Position numbers and translations under genes: made by a program | In this document: positions 36,039-44,788 of the stretch, in pieces | Position numbering within the stretch: position 1 is the stretch's first letter | Layout: each line of letters starts with the position of its first letter | Notes under the pieces: generated by a model | Told to the model about the DNA's origin: nothing | Database searches by the model: none | The model's input: only the letters and a program-made list of their open reading frames with translations | Assembly (NCBI GenBank): GCA_902525935.1 | Contig: CABZJA010000007.1 | Location: 1 to 61,052, forward strand | Origin: an uncultured Pelagibacteraceae bacterium | Lineage (GTDB): Bacteria > Pseudomonadota > Alphaproteobacteria > Pelagibacterales > Pelagibacteraceae | Direction: 5' to 3' | DNA: 61,052 bases

Positions 36039-36989
36039 TTAACTTATTATTCGAAATAATTTAGAAGTTTTTTTTTCAATAAAATCATCGATATAAGGTG
36101 AATTTTGACCTACAACATTCATTTCGCTCATTTTTCCATTGCAATGGAGCACCAAATTACAACCTGCACGAAAAGATTTAACAACATTATTTTTTAAACT
36201 ACCTTTAAGCGCACCCATAGAAATATCGTCTGTCATTAATATTCCTTTGAATGATATTTCTTTTCTAATTATTTTTATAACTTTTTTAGAGTGTGAAACG
36301 TTATTTAGTGGATCAAGTTTCTTAAAAAACAAGTGACCAGTCATACCTAAAACAGATTTTTTTTTGGTAAATGGAAAAAAATCATATTTTTTAAGATACT
36401 TTAGATCTTTTTCTATAATAGGTAATTTGTGATGACTATCAACTTTAGCTAAACCATGACCAGGAAGATGTTTAATTACTGTACCAACCCTATTTTGGTG
36501 AAATTTTTCGATAGATATATCGCCAATTTTAGACAAGTTTTTTTTATCGTTTGAATAGGATCTATCACCTATAATTTTATGAGATTTATTTCGTCTTAAA
36601 TCCAATACGGGGACTGTATTAATATTAATACCAATAAGTCTTAACAAATAGGATATTTGCTTCACATAAACATTGAAATAAATATCAAATTTTTTTTTAT
36701 CTTTTGAATATAAATCACCAAAATATTTTGCACTAAAAATTGAATTATCTATAAATTTTCTTACTCTGCTTACTCTTCCACCTTCTTCATCAATTAGAAT
36801 TGGATAATTAGAGTTTTTAAATATTTTTTTTATCGAACTAGTTAATTTTTGAACTTGATTGATTGATTTTATATTTCTTGAAAAAAGAATTATTCCCCAT
36901 GGCTTATATTTTTTTAAAAAACTCACTTCACTTTTTTTTAAATTGTATCCACTAATGCCACATATAAAAGACCTTGTTTTTTTAATCAT
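36039..36989 (-). CDS. nagZ: Beta-N-acetylglucosaminidase NagZ (GH3)
   Basis: Removes GlcNAc from muropeptides during cell-wall recycling (316 residues, cytoplasmic). Motifs present: PILIDEEGGRVSR (about 79-91), KHLPGHGLAKVDSHHKLP with the His/Asp acid-base pair, and the nucleophile in LMTDDISMGAL. It overlaps the small membrane-protein gene by eight bases. Confidence 0.92.
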   Translation of the reverse strand: MIKKTRSFICGISGYNLKKSEVSFLKKYKPWGIILFSRNIKSINQVQKLTSSIKKIFKNSNYPILIDEEGGRVSRVRKFIDNSIFSAKYFGDLYSKDKKKFDIYFNVYVKQISYLLRLIGININTVPVLDLRRNKSHKIIGDRSYSNDKKNLSKIGDISIEKFHQNRVGTVIKHLPGHGLAKVDSHHKLPIIEKDLKYLKKYDFFPFTKKKSVLGMTGHLFFKKLDPLNNVSHSKKVIKIIRKEISFKGILMTDDISMGALKGSLKNNVVKSFRAGCNLVLHCNGKMSEMNVVGQNSPYIDDFIEKKTSKLFRIIS

Positions 36990-37239
36990 TATATAGCAAT
37001 TCCCAAAAAGAATATTTTTTTGTATTTTTATTTTTGTATTCTACATATTCAATAATGTTGTCTGTGTCATTTTTAAGAATAAATAGATTATTTTCGTTAG
37101 ATGATATTTTTTCATCAATACTTGAGATTGCTCTATATGATTTCTTGTAATTATCGTCTGAAAAATAATATCTTAATGTAAAAAATAGAAAGAAAAATAT
37201 AATTATTAAAAAAAATAAATATTTAAGCTCTTTTAGCAT
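36982..37239 (-). CDS. Small single-helix membrane protein, possible SPOR-protein remnant
   Basis: An 85-residue protein with one N-terminal membrane helix (about 8-24) and a charged tail ending YSFWELLYND. It sits between argS and nagZ, where many Alphaproteobacteria encode a larger SPOR-domain protein. No SPOR domain can be seen here, so it may be a shortened descendant or an unrelated replacement. It overlaps argS by one base, which supports real translation. Confidence 0.7.
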   Translation of the reverse strand: MLKELKYLFFLIIIFFFLFFTLRYYFSDDNYKKSYRAISSIDEKISSNENNLFILKNDTDNIIEYVEYKNKNTKKYSFWELLYND

Positions 37240-38969
37240 TACATTTTTTCAGGTGTATCAACACCTATAATATCCATTCCGGTTTTAATTGTTTTTGCAA
37301 TAGATTTTAAAAAGATTAGTTTTTCTATATTTATTGTTTTATCATCATTGATAAATCTCTTTTCAACATCTTCTTTTCCCATATTCCAATAGGAATGGAA
37401 CAGTGATGATAATTCATATAAATATACAGGGATTCTATGAGGTTCTAGTTTTTTAGTGGAAATTTCTACACATTTTGGCCACTCAGAAATTTTTTTAAAA
37501 ATTTCAATTTCTTCATTATTAAATTGCATATTGTCATTTTCATTATCAATCTTGTCATCAATATTTTTATTTATATTTCTAAAAACCGATGAAATTCTAG
37601 CATAACAATATTGAACATAATAAAGCGGATTGTCTTTGGATTTTTCTTTTACTTTTGTAAAATCAAAATCTAATTCAGCATCATTGCTTCTACTTAGCAT
37701 AATAAATCTTGTTGCATCTTTTCCTACTTCAGAAATTAAATCTTCAACGGTAATGTAATCACCTTTTCTTTTAGACATTTTAAAAGGTTTGCCGTCTTTT
37801 ATTAGCTTAACAAGTTGGCTTACTTTACAAATTAATTTATTTTTTTCCCCAGATAATGCTTCAACAACAGATGTAATTCTTTTTATATAACCTGCATGAT
37901 CCGCTCCTAAAATATTTATTAATTTATCAAAGTTTCTATTTAGTTTTGTATTATGATACGCAACATCTCCAGCAAAATAAGTCCATGTGTTGTCAGATTT
38001 TTGTAATGCCCTATCTTTATCATCCCCAAAATCTGTTGATCTAAAAAGTAACTGATCTCTTTCTACCCAATTAGTTGTGTCTTCTCCTTCGGGAGCTTTG
38101 ATTTTTCCAATATATACAAATTTATCTTTTTTAAGTTTCTCAATAACCTTATCAACCTCTTTATTTTCAACTATTTCAGTCTCGCTCGCAAAATTATCAT
38201 GAATAATTCCCAAATTATTTAGATTGGTCTTAATGAGTTTAAGTGACTCTGTGATTGCTAATTTAGTAAGTGTTAACTTAATTTTTTCATAATCATCAAA
38301 TTTTAAATCTTTATTATTATCTATAATATGTTCTCCTATATCCTTGATGTATTCTCCTGGATATAAATCATCCTCATTAACTGGAAAAGTTTGATTATCT
38401 AATTTTTCTTTTATTCTTAAATATACAGATCTAGTAAAATGTAAAATTTGATTACCATGATCATTTACATAATATTCTTTTACAACTTCTTGGTTGTTAA
38501 ATTTTAACAAATTAGAGATAACGTCACCTAGAATAGCACCTCTACAATGACCGACGTGTAATGGTCCAGTAGGATTTGCTGACACGAATTCAATTAAATG
38601 TTTCTTTTTAAAACCATTAAGTGCTGCACCAAAATTATTAAGATTATTTATATTTAAAAGAAATGAGGTCCAAAACTCTTTTTTTAAAATAATATTTATA
38701 AATCCAGGATTTGCTATTTCTATCTTCTCAATATTATTATCATCTTTAAAGATAATATTTTTCAATTTTTCGGCAATTTTAATTGGTGGTTCATTGTTTG
38801 TTTTAGATAAAACCATTGCAACATTAGTTGACAGATCGCACTTAAATTTTTTAGGAGGTATATCTACATTTATACCAGATAAACTTTCAGGTAATAAAAT
38901 TAGCTTTTCATCACTTGCTAATTTAATTTTATCTAAAATTTTATTTAAGTATTCCTCAAATATATTCAT
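37239..38969 (-). CDS. argS: Arginyl-tRNA synthetase
   Basis: Class I synthetase charging tRNA-Arg (576 residues). The HIGH-type motif is HVGHCRGAI within VSANPTGPLHVGHCRG, the KMSK-type loop is PFKMSKRKGDY, and the C-terminal anticodon-binding DALR region is present (HRIPVYLYELSSLFHSYW). It overlaps dgt by four bases. Confidence 0.96.
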   Translation of the reverse strand: MNIFEEYLNKILDKIKLASDEKLILLPESLSGINVDIPPKKFKCDLSTNVAMVLSKTNNEPPIKIAEKLKNIIFKDDNNIEKIEIANPGFINIILKKEFWTSFLLNINNLNNFGAALNGFKKKHLIEFVSANPTGPLHVGHCRGAILGDVISNLLKFNNQEVVKEYYVNDHGNQILHFTRSVYLRIKEKLDNQTFPVNEDDLYPGEYIKDIGEHIIDNNKDLKFDDYEKIKLTLTKLAITESLKLIKTNLNNLGIIHDNFASETEIVENKEVDKVIEKLKKDKFVYIGKIKAPEGEDTTNWVERDQLLFRSTDFGDDKDRALQKSDNTWTYFAGDVAYHNTKLNRNFDKLINILGADHAGYIKRITSVVEALSGEKNKLICKVSQLVKLIKDGKPFKMSKRKGDYITVEDLISEVGKDATRFIMLSRSNDAELDFDFTKVKEKSKDNPLYYVQYCYARISSVFRNINKNIDDKIDNENDNMQFNNEEIEIFKKISEWPKCVEISTKKLEPHRIPVYLYELSSLFHSYWNMGKEDVEKRFINDDKTINIEKLIFLKSIAKTIKTGMDIIGVDTPEKM

Positions 38970-40084
38970 TTTGATGCTCTATATAATTGTATGGCGTATC
39001 GATCTGTCATACCAGAAATATAATCAGATATAGCTCTTTCTTTGTTCGTTTTTAAATATTTAGTTTTAATATACCTTTTTGGATTTTTGTTAATTACACT
39101 AAAAAGCTTTTTAATTATCTTTTTTCCCTCGTTATTTTTTTTTAATACTTCTTTATTATTATACATAGTTATTCTAAGGAAATCTCTAATCTCATTTATA
39201 GTTATTTTTAATTTGTTGGAAAAATCAACAATTTGATTTTTTTTATTTGATACATCATTTTTTGTAGATATTTTATTCATTAAAATATTTCTTGTAGTTG
39301 TTTTTATTAAGTCTTGAACCATTAAGTTTATAGAGTCTCTTATAGTTTGGTATACAAGAATATCATTATTTTCACCTTTTAATTTGTTTTTATATGATTT
39401 TAAAATTTCATCAAAAAAAGAGATTTGTTTAATATCGTTTAAAGTAAATAATTTAGCTTTTATTCCATCTTGAATATCATGGTTATTGTATGCAACGTCA
39501 TCAGAAATTGATGCAATTTGAGCCTCCATTGAGGAGTTTTTTGAAAAATTAATTTTATTTTTTAAATTTTTCAAACCAATTAGATTATTTATTTTGACTA
39601 GCTTTGTTACCGGGCCATTATGTTTAATAAGACCATCTAATGTTTCTAATGTTAAATTAAGACCTTCAAATTTAAAATATTTATTTTCAATGAACATTAC
39701 TATCCTAAGTGTTTGAAGGTTGTGGTCAAATCCCCCATATTCATACATACATTCATTTAGCGACTCTTCTCCTGCATGACCAAAAGGTGTATGACCTAAA
39801 TCATGGGCTAAGCTTAATGTTTCAGATAAATCATCATTTAAACCTAAGTATTTAGCAATTGTTCTGGCAATTTGTGAAACTTCAATGGAATGAGTGATTC
39901 TGGTTCTATAATGATCTCCCTCAGTATTCACAAATACTTGAGTTTTATGCTTCAATCTTCTAAATGAGGTAGAATGAATTATTCTATCTCTGTCTCTTTG
40001 GAATGGTGATCTAAAAGGATTGCTTGCTTCTTTGAATAGTCTACCTTTTGAAGCAAATGTTCCTAATTTTGAGTAATTTTTCAT
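38966..40084 (-). CDS. dgt: dGTP triphosphohydrolase-like HD protein
   Basis: An HD-domain nucleotide triphosphohydrolase (372 residues), releasing triphosphate from deoxynucleotides. The N-terminal RDRDRIIHSTSFRRLKHKTQV is the family signature; metal ligands are in RITHSIEVSQIART, LAHDLGHTPFGHAGE and DDVAYNNHD. The size fits the shorter group found in Alphaproteobacteria. It is divergent from erpA with a 50-bp gap and heads the argS-nagZ-scp-tat run. Confidence 0.93.
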   Translation of the reverse strand: MKNYSKLGTFASKGRLFKEASNPFRSPFQRDRDRIIHSTSFRRLKHKTQVFVNTEGDHYRTRITHSIEVSQIARTIAKYLGLNDDLSETLSLAHDLGHTPFGHAGEESLNECMYEYGGFDHNLQTLRIVMFIENKYFKFEGLNLTLETLDGLIKHNGPVTKLVKINNLIGLKNLKNKINFSKNSSMEAQIASISDDVAYNNHDIQDGIKAKLFTLNDIKQISFFDEILKSYKNKLKGENNDILVYQTIRDSINLMVQDLIKTTTRNILMNKISTKNDVSNKKNQIVDFSNKLKITINEIRDFLRITMYNNKEVLKKNNEGKKIIKKLFSVINKNPKRYIKTKYLKTNKERAISDYISGMTDRYAIQLYRASK

Positions 40085-40134
40085 TCTTTAAAAATGGTAA
40101 AATATTATTATATTGGTTTTATCAATGTTTATTT

Positions 40135-40452
40135 ATGATTAAAGAAGTTAAATTTACAGATAATGCTATAAAGCAGATAAACCATCTTCTATCGTCAAAA
40201 GATAAAGGATCATTTTTTAGAATCGCTATTAAAGGTGGTGGATGCTCTGGATTTCAATATGATTTCTCATTTGATAACTCTGCTAATGATGATGATCTAC
40301 AACACGACAATATCCTTATCGACAAAACATCAGCAGACTTATTAAAAGGATCTGAAATTGATTTTGTAAAAGAATTAATCGGAGATTCTTTTAAAATAAA
40401 CAACCCACAAAGTAAATCTTCTTGTGGTTGTGGCGTATCTTTCTCGCTTTAA
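40135..40452 (+). CDS. erpA: Iron-sulfur cluster insertion protein (ErpA/IscA/HesB type)
   Basis: A-type carrier that hands Fe-S clusters to target proteins (105 residues). The three cluster-binding cysteines are conserved: GGGCSGFQY near 36-44 and SSCGCGVSF at the C-terminus. I start at ATG 40135; the frame is open to 40048, but that part overlaps dgt and its promoter. The stop and the xth start overlap as TAATG. Distinction between ErpA and IscA is by neighbourhood only. Confidence 0.92.
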   Translation: MIKEVKFTDNAIKQINHLLSSKDKGSFFRIAIKGGGCSGFQYDFSFDNSANDDDLQHDNILIDKTSADLLKGSEIDFVKELIGDSFKINNPQSKSSCGCGVSFSL

Positions 40453-41228
40453 TGATAATTAGTTCCTGGAATGTTAACTCTGTAAGAGCAAGAATTGAAA
40501 ATATTAAAGAGTATCTAAAAAAATATTCACCAGATATTTTAATGATGCAAGAGATCAAAGCTCAAGATGAAAACTATCCCTATGAAGATTTAGAAAAATC
40601 GAAATACCAAAACTATGTATTTGGTCAAAAATCATATAATGGAGTTGCAATAATTTCTAAAAAAAAATTAGACAAAATTGAAAAAGATATTTTTAAAGAC
40701 AAAAATAAACAATCTAGAATTATTACTGCAGATCTAAAACATAAATCAAAAACTATTAAATTAATAAATATTTACACACCTAATGGAAATCCAGTTAATA
40801 CAGAAAAATATACCTACAAATTATATTGGCTTGAAAGTTTAATTAAGAAATTAAAAGGTTATTTAAAAAAAAAAGAAAATATAATTATTGGTGGTGACTT
40901 TAATATAATTCCATCAGCAGAAGATGTTCATAATCCCAAAGGTTATGAAAATGATGCATTGTTTAGACTAGAGATAAGAAAAAAATTAAGAGAATTATTA
41001 AGTTTAGGTTTTCATGATGCATATAGATATATTCATCCTGATAAAGAAGGATATACTTTTTGGGATTATACAAGTGGTGCATGGCAAAAAAACAATGGTA
41101 TGAGGATTGATCATTTTTTAGTTTCAAACTCAATTATAAATTTTGTGAAAGATGTAAAAATTAATAAATTTCCTCGTGGAAGACAAAAACCTTCGGATCA
41201 CACACCAATTGAAATTGAATTAACTTAA
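40452..41228 (+). CDS. xth: Exodeoxyribonuclease III
   Basis: AP endonuclease and 3' exonuclease in base-excision repair (258 residues from ATG 40452). The metal Glu is in LMMQEIKAQD, the catalytic loop in GGDFNIIPSAEDVHNP, GAWQKNNGMRIDHFLVS precedes the final SDHTPIEIE with the catalytic His. Start chosen because it overlaps the erpA stop and begins exactly at the conserved IISSWNVNS. It overlaps the convergent dehydrogenase by nine bases. Confidence 0.95.
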   Translation: MIISSWNVNSVRARIENIKEYLKKYSPDILMMQEIKAQDENYPYEDLEKSKYQNYVFGQKSYNGVAIISKKKLDKIEKDIFKDKNKQSRIITADLKHKSKTIKLINIYTPNGNPVNTEKYTYKLYWLESLIKKLKGYLKKKENIIIGGDFNIIPSAEDVHNPKGYENDALFRLEIRKKLRELLSLGFHDAYRYIHPDKEGYTFWDYTSGAWQKNNGMRIDHFLVSNSIINFVKDVKINKFPRGRQKPSDHTPIEIELT

Positions 41229-42218
41229 AGATTTTATTTTATTAACAAGTTCCTCATTAATATTTCTAGGTCCAGTGTCTAATCTGTTTTTGTGACGTCT
41301 TTCACCGGGCAATCTAACCTCTCCCATTGATTTCATTTTCTCAAAGAATTTATTTGAATGACTATCCCAATTAGAATTTGTTAATTTGTCAGGAAATATT
41401 GCTAAAATAAATTCCCCACCACTAGGTGGCCCACCATCATCTGTATCGTTCTCAGCCGTCTCATAACTAAAATTATCACCAACTAGGGCTCCAGCAAGTA
41501 ATTCGACCATCATTGCTATTCCTGAGCCTTTATAGCCGCCAAATGGCAACAAAACTCCACCATCTGCTATTTCACCAGGATCTGTTGTTTCTTTTCCTTC
41601 TTTAGTTAAACCAGTCCCAATTGGAACCTTGTGACCTTCCCTTTTTGCAACTTGAACTTCTCCCATTGCCATTGATGCAGTAGCCATATCATAAACTACA
41701 GGTGGTTTATTTTTTCTTGGCCAAGCAAATGAAATTGGGTTTGTTCCAAATAAAGGTTTAATTGCTCCTGCTGGTGCAACTGCTGGTTTGTATGATGTAC
41801 AAGCAAAAGCAACAAGACCTTGCTCTGCTATTGCTTCTGTCTCAGGCCACATAGCGGCCATATGATGAGAATTAGTGATTGCTAGAACCGCTACTCCATT
41901 TTCTTTCGCAGCTTTTACAAGTTCTGGTATTCCATATTTTAAAACCATTGGGGCAAGACTATTTTTTCCATCCGCTTTAACAACACTAGCAGTTAATTTT
42001 GAAATCACTGGTCTAGCCTTACCATTTATTTTTCCACTTTTTAAACCTGATACATAGGCAGGTAATCTAAATAAACCATGAGATAATGATCCATCTCTTT
42101 CAGCATTTTTTATTAAATTAGATAAAGTATCTGCTGTTTCTTCATCGCATCCATTTGCGAGTAGAGTTTTTTTTGCTAATTGAAAAATCTCATCTAAAGT
42201 TAGAGAAACAGTTGTCAT
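41220..42218 (-). CDS. Ldh family (malate/L-lactate dehydrogenase-like) oxidoreductase
   Basis: A 332-residue NAD(P)H-dependent oxidoreductase of the MDH2/LDH2 family, which reduces 2-oxo or cyclic imino acids (lactate, ureidoglycolate, delta-1-piperideine-2-carboxylate). DGSLSHGLFRLPAY, ITNSHHMAAMWPETEAIAEQGL, GTNPISFAWPRK and LPFGGYKGSG are the expected blocks. The true substrate cannot be read from sequence. It is divergent from a DsbA-like gene. Confidence 0.85.
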   Translation of the reverse strand: MTTVSLTLDEIFQLAKKTLLANGCDEETADTLSNLIKNAERDGSLSHGLFRLPAYVSGLKSGKINGKARPVISKLTASVVKADGKNSLAPMVLKYGIPELVKAAKENGVAVLAITNSHHMAAMWPETEAIAEQGLVAFACTSYKPAVAPAGAIKPLFGTNPISFAWPRKNKPPVVYDMATASMAMGEVQVAKREGHKVPIGTGLTKEGKETTDPGEIADGGVLLPFGGYKGSGIAMMVELLAGALVGDNFSYETAENDTDDGGPPSGGEFILAIFPDKLTNSNWDSHSNKFFEKMKSMGEVRLPGERRHKNRLDTGPRNINEELVNKIKSLS

Positions 42219-42340
42219 TAATATTATTAGAACTTATTTAATAAAAAAAAGCAATTACTTAAACTGTTAGCAATTTTCATTACTTATTATTTTTATATAT
42301 GATTAAGATAAAGTTTTACTATAATAAAAAATTAAATTAT

Positions 42341-42943
42341 ATGAAAATTGAATATTATTTCAGTGTATTGTCTCCATTTACTTATCTAGGAAAAGACAGA
42401 TTTACTAAAATAGTAAGTGATCACAATTTTGAAGTTATAGAAAAACCATTTGATTTAGTTGGGGATATATTTCCAAACACAGGAGGATTGCCAGTTCCAA
42501 AAAGACATCCTGCAAGACAAAAATATAGACTTTTAGAACTTACAAGAATTGCAAAAAAACTAAATTTGCCAATTAATAAACAACCAAAGTTTTTTCCACC
42601 TAAAGACCCTCATTTACCAGCGAAATTTGTAATAGCCTCGAACAAAATGGGAAATAAACTTAGTTTTGGAAATGAATGTTTAAAATATTTATGGTCATTA
42701 GAAAAAGATATTTCAGATTTTAATATTCTTCAGGAAATTTGTGAAAAATTAAGTTTAAATTTTGAAGAAATAAAAAAAATGGCACTAAATGATGAAATTA
42801 AAAAAGAATATCAACAAAATTCAGAGGACGCGATTAAAAATGATGTATTTGGTGCACCTTCATATGTTTTCAATAATGAAATTTTTTGGGGCCAAGATAG
42901 ATTAGACTATCTTGAGGAAGCATTAAAAAGTAAGCAAACTTAA
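42341..42943 (+). CDS. DsbA-fold 2-hydroxychromene-2-carboxylate isomerase-like protein
   Basis: A 200-residue thioredoxin-fold protein of the DsbA/kappa-GST group. The start YYFSVLSPFTYLG has Ser instead of a CxxC active site, as in the isomerase family, and the C-terminus NDVFGAPSYVFNNEIFWGQD is typical. I use ATG 42341; an in-frame ATG at 42299 would add 14 irregular residues. The role may be glutathione-dependent isomerisation of an aromatic or other metabolite; unproven. Confidence 0.82.
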   Translation: MKIEYYFSVLSPFTYLGKDRFTKIVSDHNFEVIEKPFDLVGDIFPNTGGLPVPKRHPARQKYRLLELTRIAKKLNLPINKQPKFFPPKDPHLPAKFVIASNKMGNKLSFGNECLKYLWSLEKDISDFNILQEICEKLSLNFEEIKKMALNDEIKKEYQQNSEDAIKNDVFGAPSYVFNNEIFWGQDRLDYLEEALKSKQT

Positions 42944-42961
42944 ATAAAAATAAAATCTAAC

Positions 42962-43969
42962 TTAACATCCTTTAAATGATTTTGACATATTTTTGATCAG
43001 ATCAAAATATAGATCTTTACCAGGATCTAGTGTAGCTCCTAAAGGATCTACAACGCCAGTTTTAATATTCATATCTTTTGCTACAGCTTTAATGATATTA
43101 GGATTAAATTGAGGTTCGGAAAATACACAAGCAACTTTGTCGTGCTCAATTATTTCTCTGATTTCTGATAATTGTTCTGCACCTGGCATTACATCTGTAT
43201 TAACAGTAAATGCACCCAATATATTTACATTAAATCTTTTCTCAAAATACTGGTAAGCATCATGAAAAACTATAGATGCTACACTTTTATTTAATTCAGA
43301 TTTTACATCATTAGTAAGTTTGTCAATTTCCTTATATGCTTTACTTAAATTAGCTCTATAAATAGTTTCATTTTTTGAATCATTATCAATCAAATGCTTT
43401 GACATTTGGAATAAAATCACTTTTGCATTTATTGGATCTAACCAAATGTGTGGGTCAAATTCACCATGGTGATGACCTTCATGTCCATCATGATCGTCGT
43501 GATCGTCATGTCCGTCTTCTTTTTTTGCATGATCGTCATGGTCGTCTTCTTTATGACCATCTTCCTTATGGCCATGGTCATCGTGATCGTCGTGTTCAGC
43601 AAAAATATTTCTTTCTCTAAATTTTAATTTATTAAGACCCTTTATTTCCAGTAATTCAATTTTATCTGCTTTTTTTGCTATTGAGTCTAATGGTTTTTCC
43701 ATGAAATTTTCTAAGTCTTCACCTACCCAAAAAATTATATCTGCCTCTTGCAACATTTTTGCATGTGATGGTTTTAATGCAAAACCATGTGGAGAAGAGT
43801 ATCCGTCGACTATTAATTTTGGTTTAGTAACTCCATCCATCAGATAACTTGCTAAAGAATGTATTGGCTTAATTGAGGCTACAACTTTGATTTCTGCATT
43901 AGCAGATGAAAAAAAAGTTAAAAAGGATATGATAGTAATGATAATTGATGATTTTTTTAGGTTTTTCAT
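42962..43969 (-). CDS. znuA: Zinc ABC transporter substrate-binding protein
   Basis: Periplasmic zinc-binding protein (335 residues). A signal peptide (about 1-25, ending SANA), ligand histidines in SSPHGFALKPS (His61), DPHIWLDP (His174) and IVFHDAYQYFEKRF, and VDPLGA near the C-terminus fit the cluster A-I family. Residues 126-168 form a His/Asp loop with 14 histidines, as in high-affinity ZnuA proteins, probably a zinc reservoir or sensor. It diverges from znuC across two Zur-like operators. Confidence 0.95.
   Translation of the reverse strand: MKNLKKSSIIITIISFLTFFSSANAEIKVVASIKPIHSLASYLMDGVTKPKLIVDGYSSPHGFALKPSHAKMLQEADIIFWVGEDLENFMEKPLDSIAKKADKIELLEIKGLNKLKFRERNIFAEHDDHDDHGHKEDGHKEDDHDDHAKKEDGHDDHDDHDGHEGHHHGEFDPHIWLDPINAKVILFQMSKHLIDNDSKNETIYRANLSKAYKEIDKLTNDVKSELNKSVASIVFHDAYQYFEKRFNVNILGAFTVNTDVMPGAEQLSEIREIIEHDKVACVFSEPQFNPNIIKAVAKDMNIKTGVVDPLGATLDPGKDLYFDLIKNMSKSFKGC
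43463..43594 (-). repeat. Low-complexity His/Asp-coding repeat within znuA
   Basis: Degenerate tandem repeats built on ATGATCGTC-like units (plus-strand sense) encode the DDH/GH/EDGH loop of ZnuA, residues 126-169. The repeats are imperfect and in frame throughout, consistent with repeat-slippage growth of a metal-binding loop. They are not separated by unique spacers, so this is not a CRISPR array. Confidence 0.85.
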
Positions 43970-43988
43970 AATATAGTGTTAAGTTAGT

Positions 43989-44003
43989 TGTTATAATATA
44001 ACA
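43989..44003. promoter_or_regulatory. Zur-box-like palindrome 1
   Basis: TGTTATAATATAACA, a palindrome with 7-bp arms around one central base, closely resembles the known Zur box core (TGTTATANTATAACA). It lies in the 71-bp gap between divergent znuA and znuC, overlapping a TATAAT that could be a -10 element, so Zn-Zur binding would block transcription. The zur gene is downstream in the same locus. Confidence 0.85.
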
Positions 44004-44006
44004 CTA

Positions 44007-44021
44007 TGTAATAATATAACA
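44007..44021. promoter_or_regulatory. Zur-box-like palindrome 2
   Basis: TGTAATAATATAACA, a near copy of the first box with one changed arm base, centred 18 bp from it and 19 bp before the znuC ATG. Paired boxes would let two Zur dimers bind side by side and control both divergent promoters. Confidence 0.75.
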
Positions 44022-44040
44022 TTAAATAGTCAAGACTAAA

Positions 44041-44787
44041 ATGAGTGAAGAAAACAATATACTAGTAAAATTAAATAACGTAGGACTTTTACAAAATCAT
44101 AAATGGCTTGTTAAAGGTGTTTCTTTAACAGTCAAGAAAGGTCAAATAGTTACTTTAATTGGTCCCAATGGATCTGGAAAAAGTACTACAGCTAAAATTG
44201 CAATTGGAATCCACAAAAATATTGAGGGTAAGGTAGAAAAATTTACAAATAAAATTGGATATGTTCCTCAAAAAATATCTATTGATTGGACTTTACCACT
44301 GAGAGTAAATGACTTTATGGTATTGACTGAGAATTTAAGTGATGAAGCAATAAATGAAGCTTTATCTCTAACAGGTGCAGAACATCTTAAAAATAAAAGT
44401 TTGGGAAATTTATCAGGCGGAGAATTTCAAAGAGTTTTGCTTGCTAGAGCTATTTCAAAAAAACCTGAATTATTAGTATTAGACGAGCCTGTTCAAGGTG
44501 TAGATTTTACAGGAGAGATTGCGCTCTATAAATTGATAAAAGAAATATCAGAGAAGCTAAATTGTGGTATTTTATTAATTTCTCATGATTTGCATACTGT
44601 AATGAGTGCTACTGATTTTGTTTTATGTTTAAATGGACACGTTTGTTGTTCAGGAACTCCAAAAGATGTTGCGATGAATAACGAGTATAAAGTTTTATTT
44701 GGAGAGCAAGCATCACAAACTCTGTCAATATACGAACACAAACACGACCATACACATTCTGATGATGGAGAAATAAAAAAAAATTAA
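44041..44787 (+). CDS. znuC: Zinc ABC transporter ATP-binding protein
   Basis: ATPase of the zinc importer (248 residues). Walker A LIGPNGSGKSTTAK, signature LSGGEFQRVLLARA, Walker B LLVLDEPVQGVDFTG and the H-loop LISHDLHTV are intact. The C-terminus is His-rich (EHKHDHTHSDD), a frequent trait of ZnuC. One base separates its stop from znuB. Confidence 0.95.
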   Translation: MSEENNILVKLNNVGLLQNHKWLVKGVSLTVKKGQIVTLIGPNGSGKSTTAKIAIGIHKNIEGKVEKFTNKIGYVPQKISIDWTLPLRVNDFMVLTENLSDEAINEALSLTGAEHLKNKSLGNLSGGEFQRVLLARAISKKPELLVLDEPVQGVDFTGEIALYKLIKEISEKLNCGILLISHDLHTVMSATDFVLCLNGHVCCSGTPKDVAMNNEYKVLFGEQASQTLSIYEHKHDHTHSDDGEIKKN

Positions 44788-44788
44788 T

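Noticed and set aside
40048..40134. Upstream extension of erpA
   Set aside because: Overlaps the dgt start and has no family similarity; ATG 40135 gives the normal length.
43463..43594. CRISPR-like repeats
   Set aside because: In-frame degenerate His/Asp codons without spacers.
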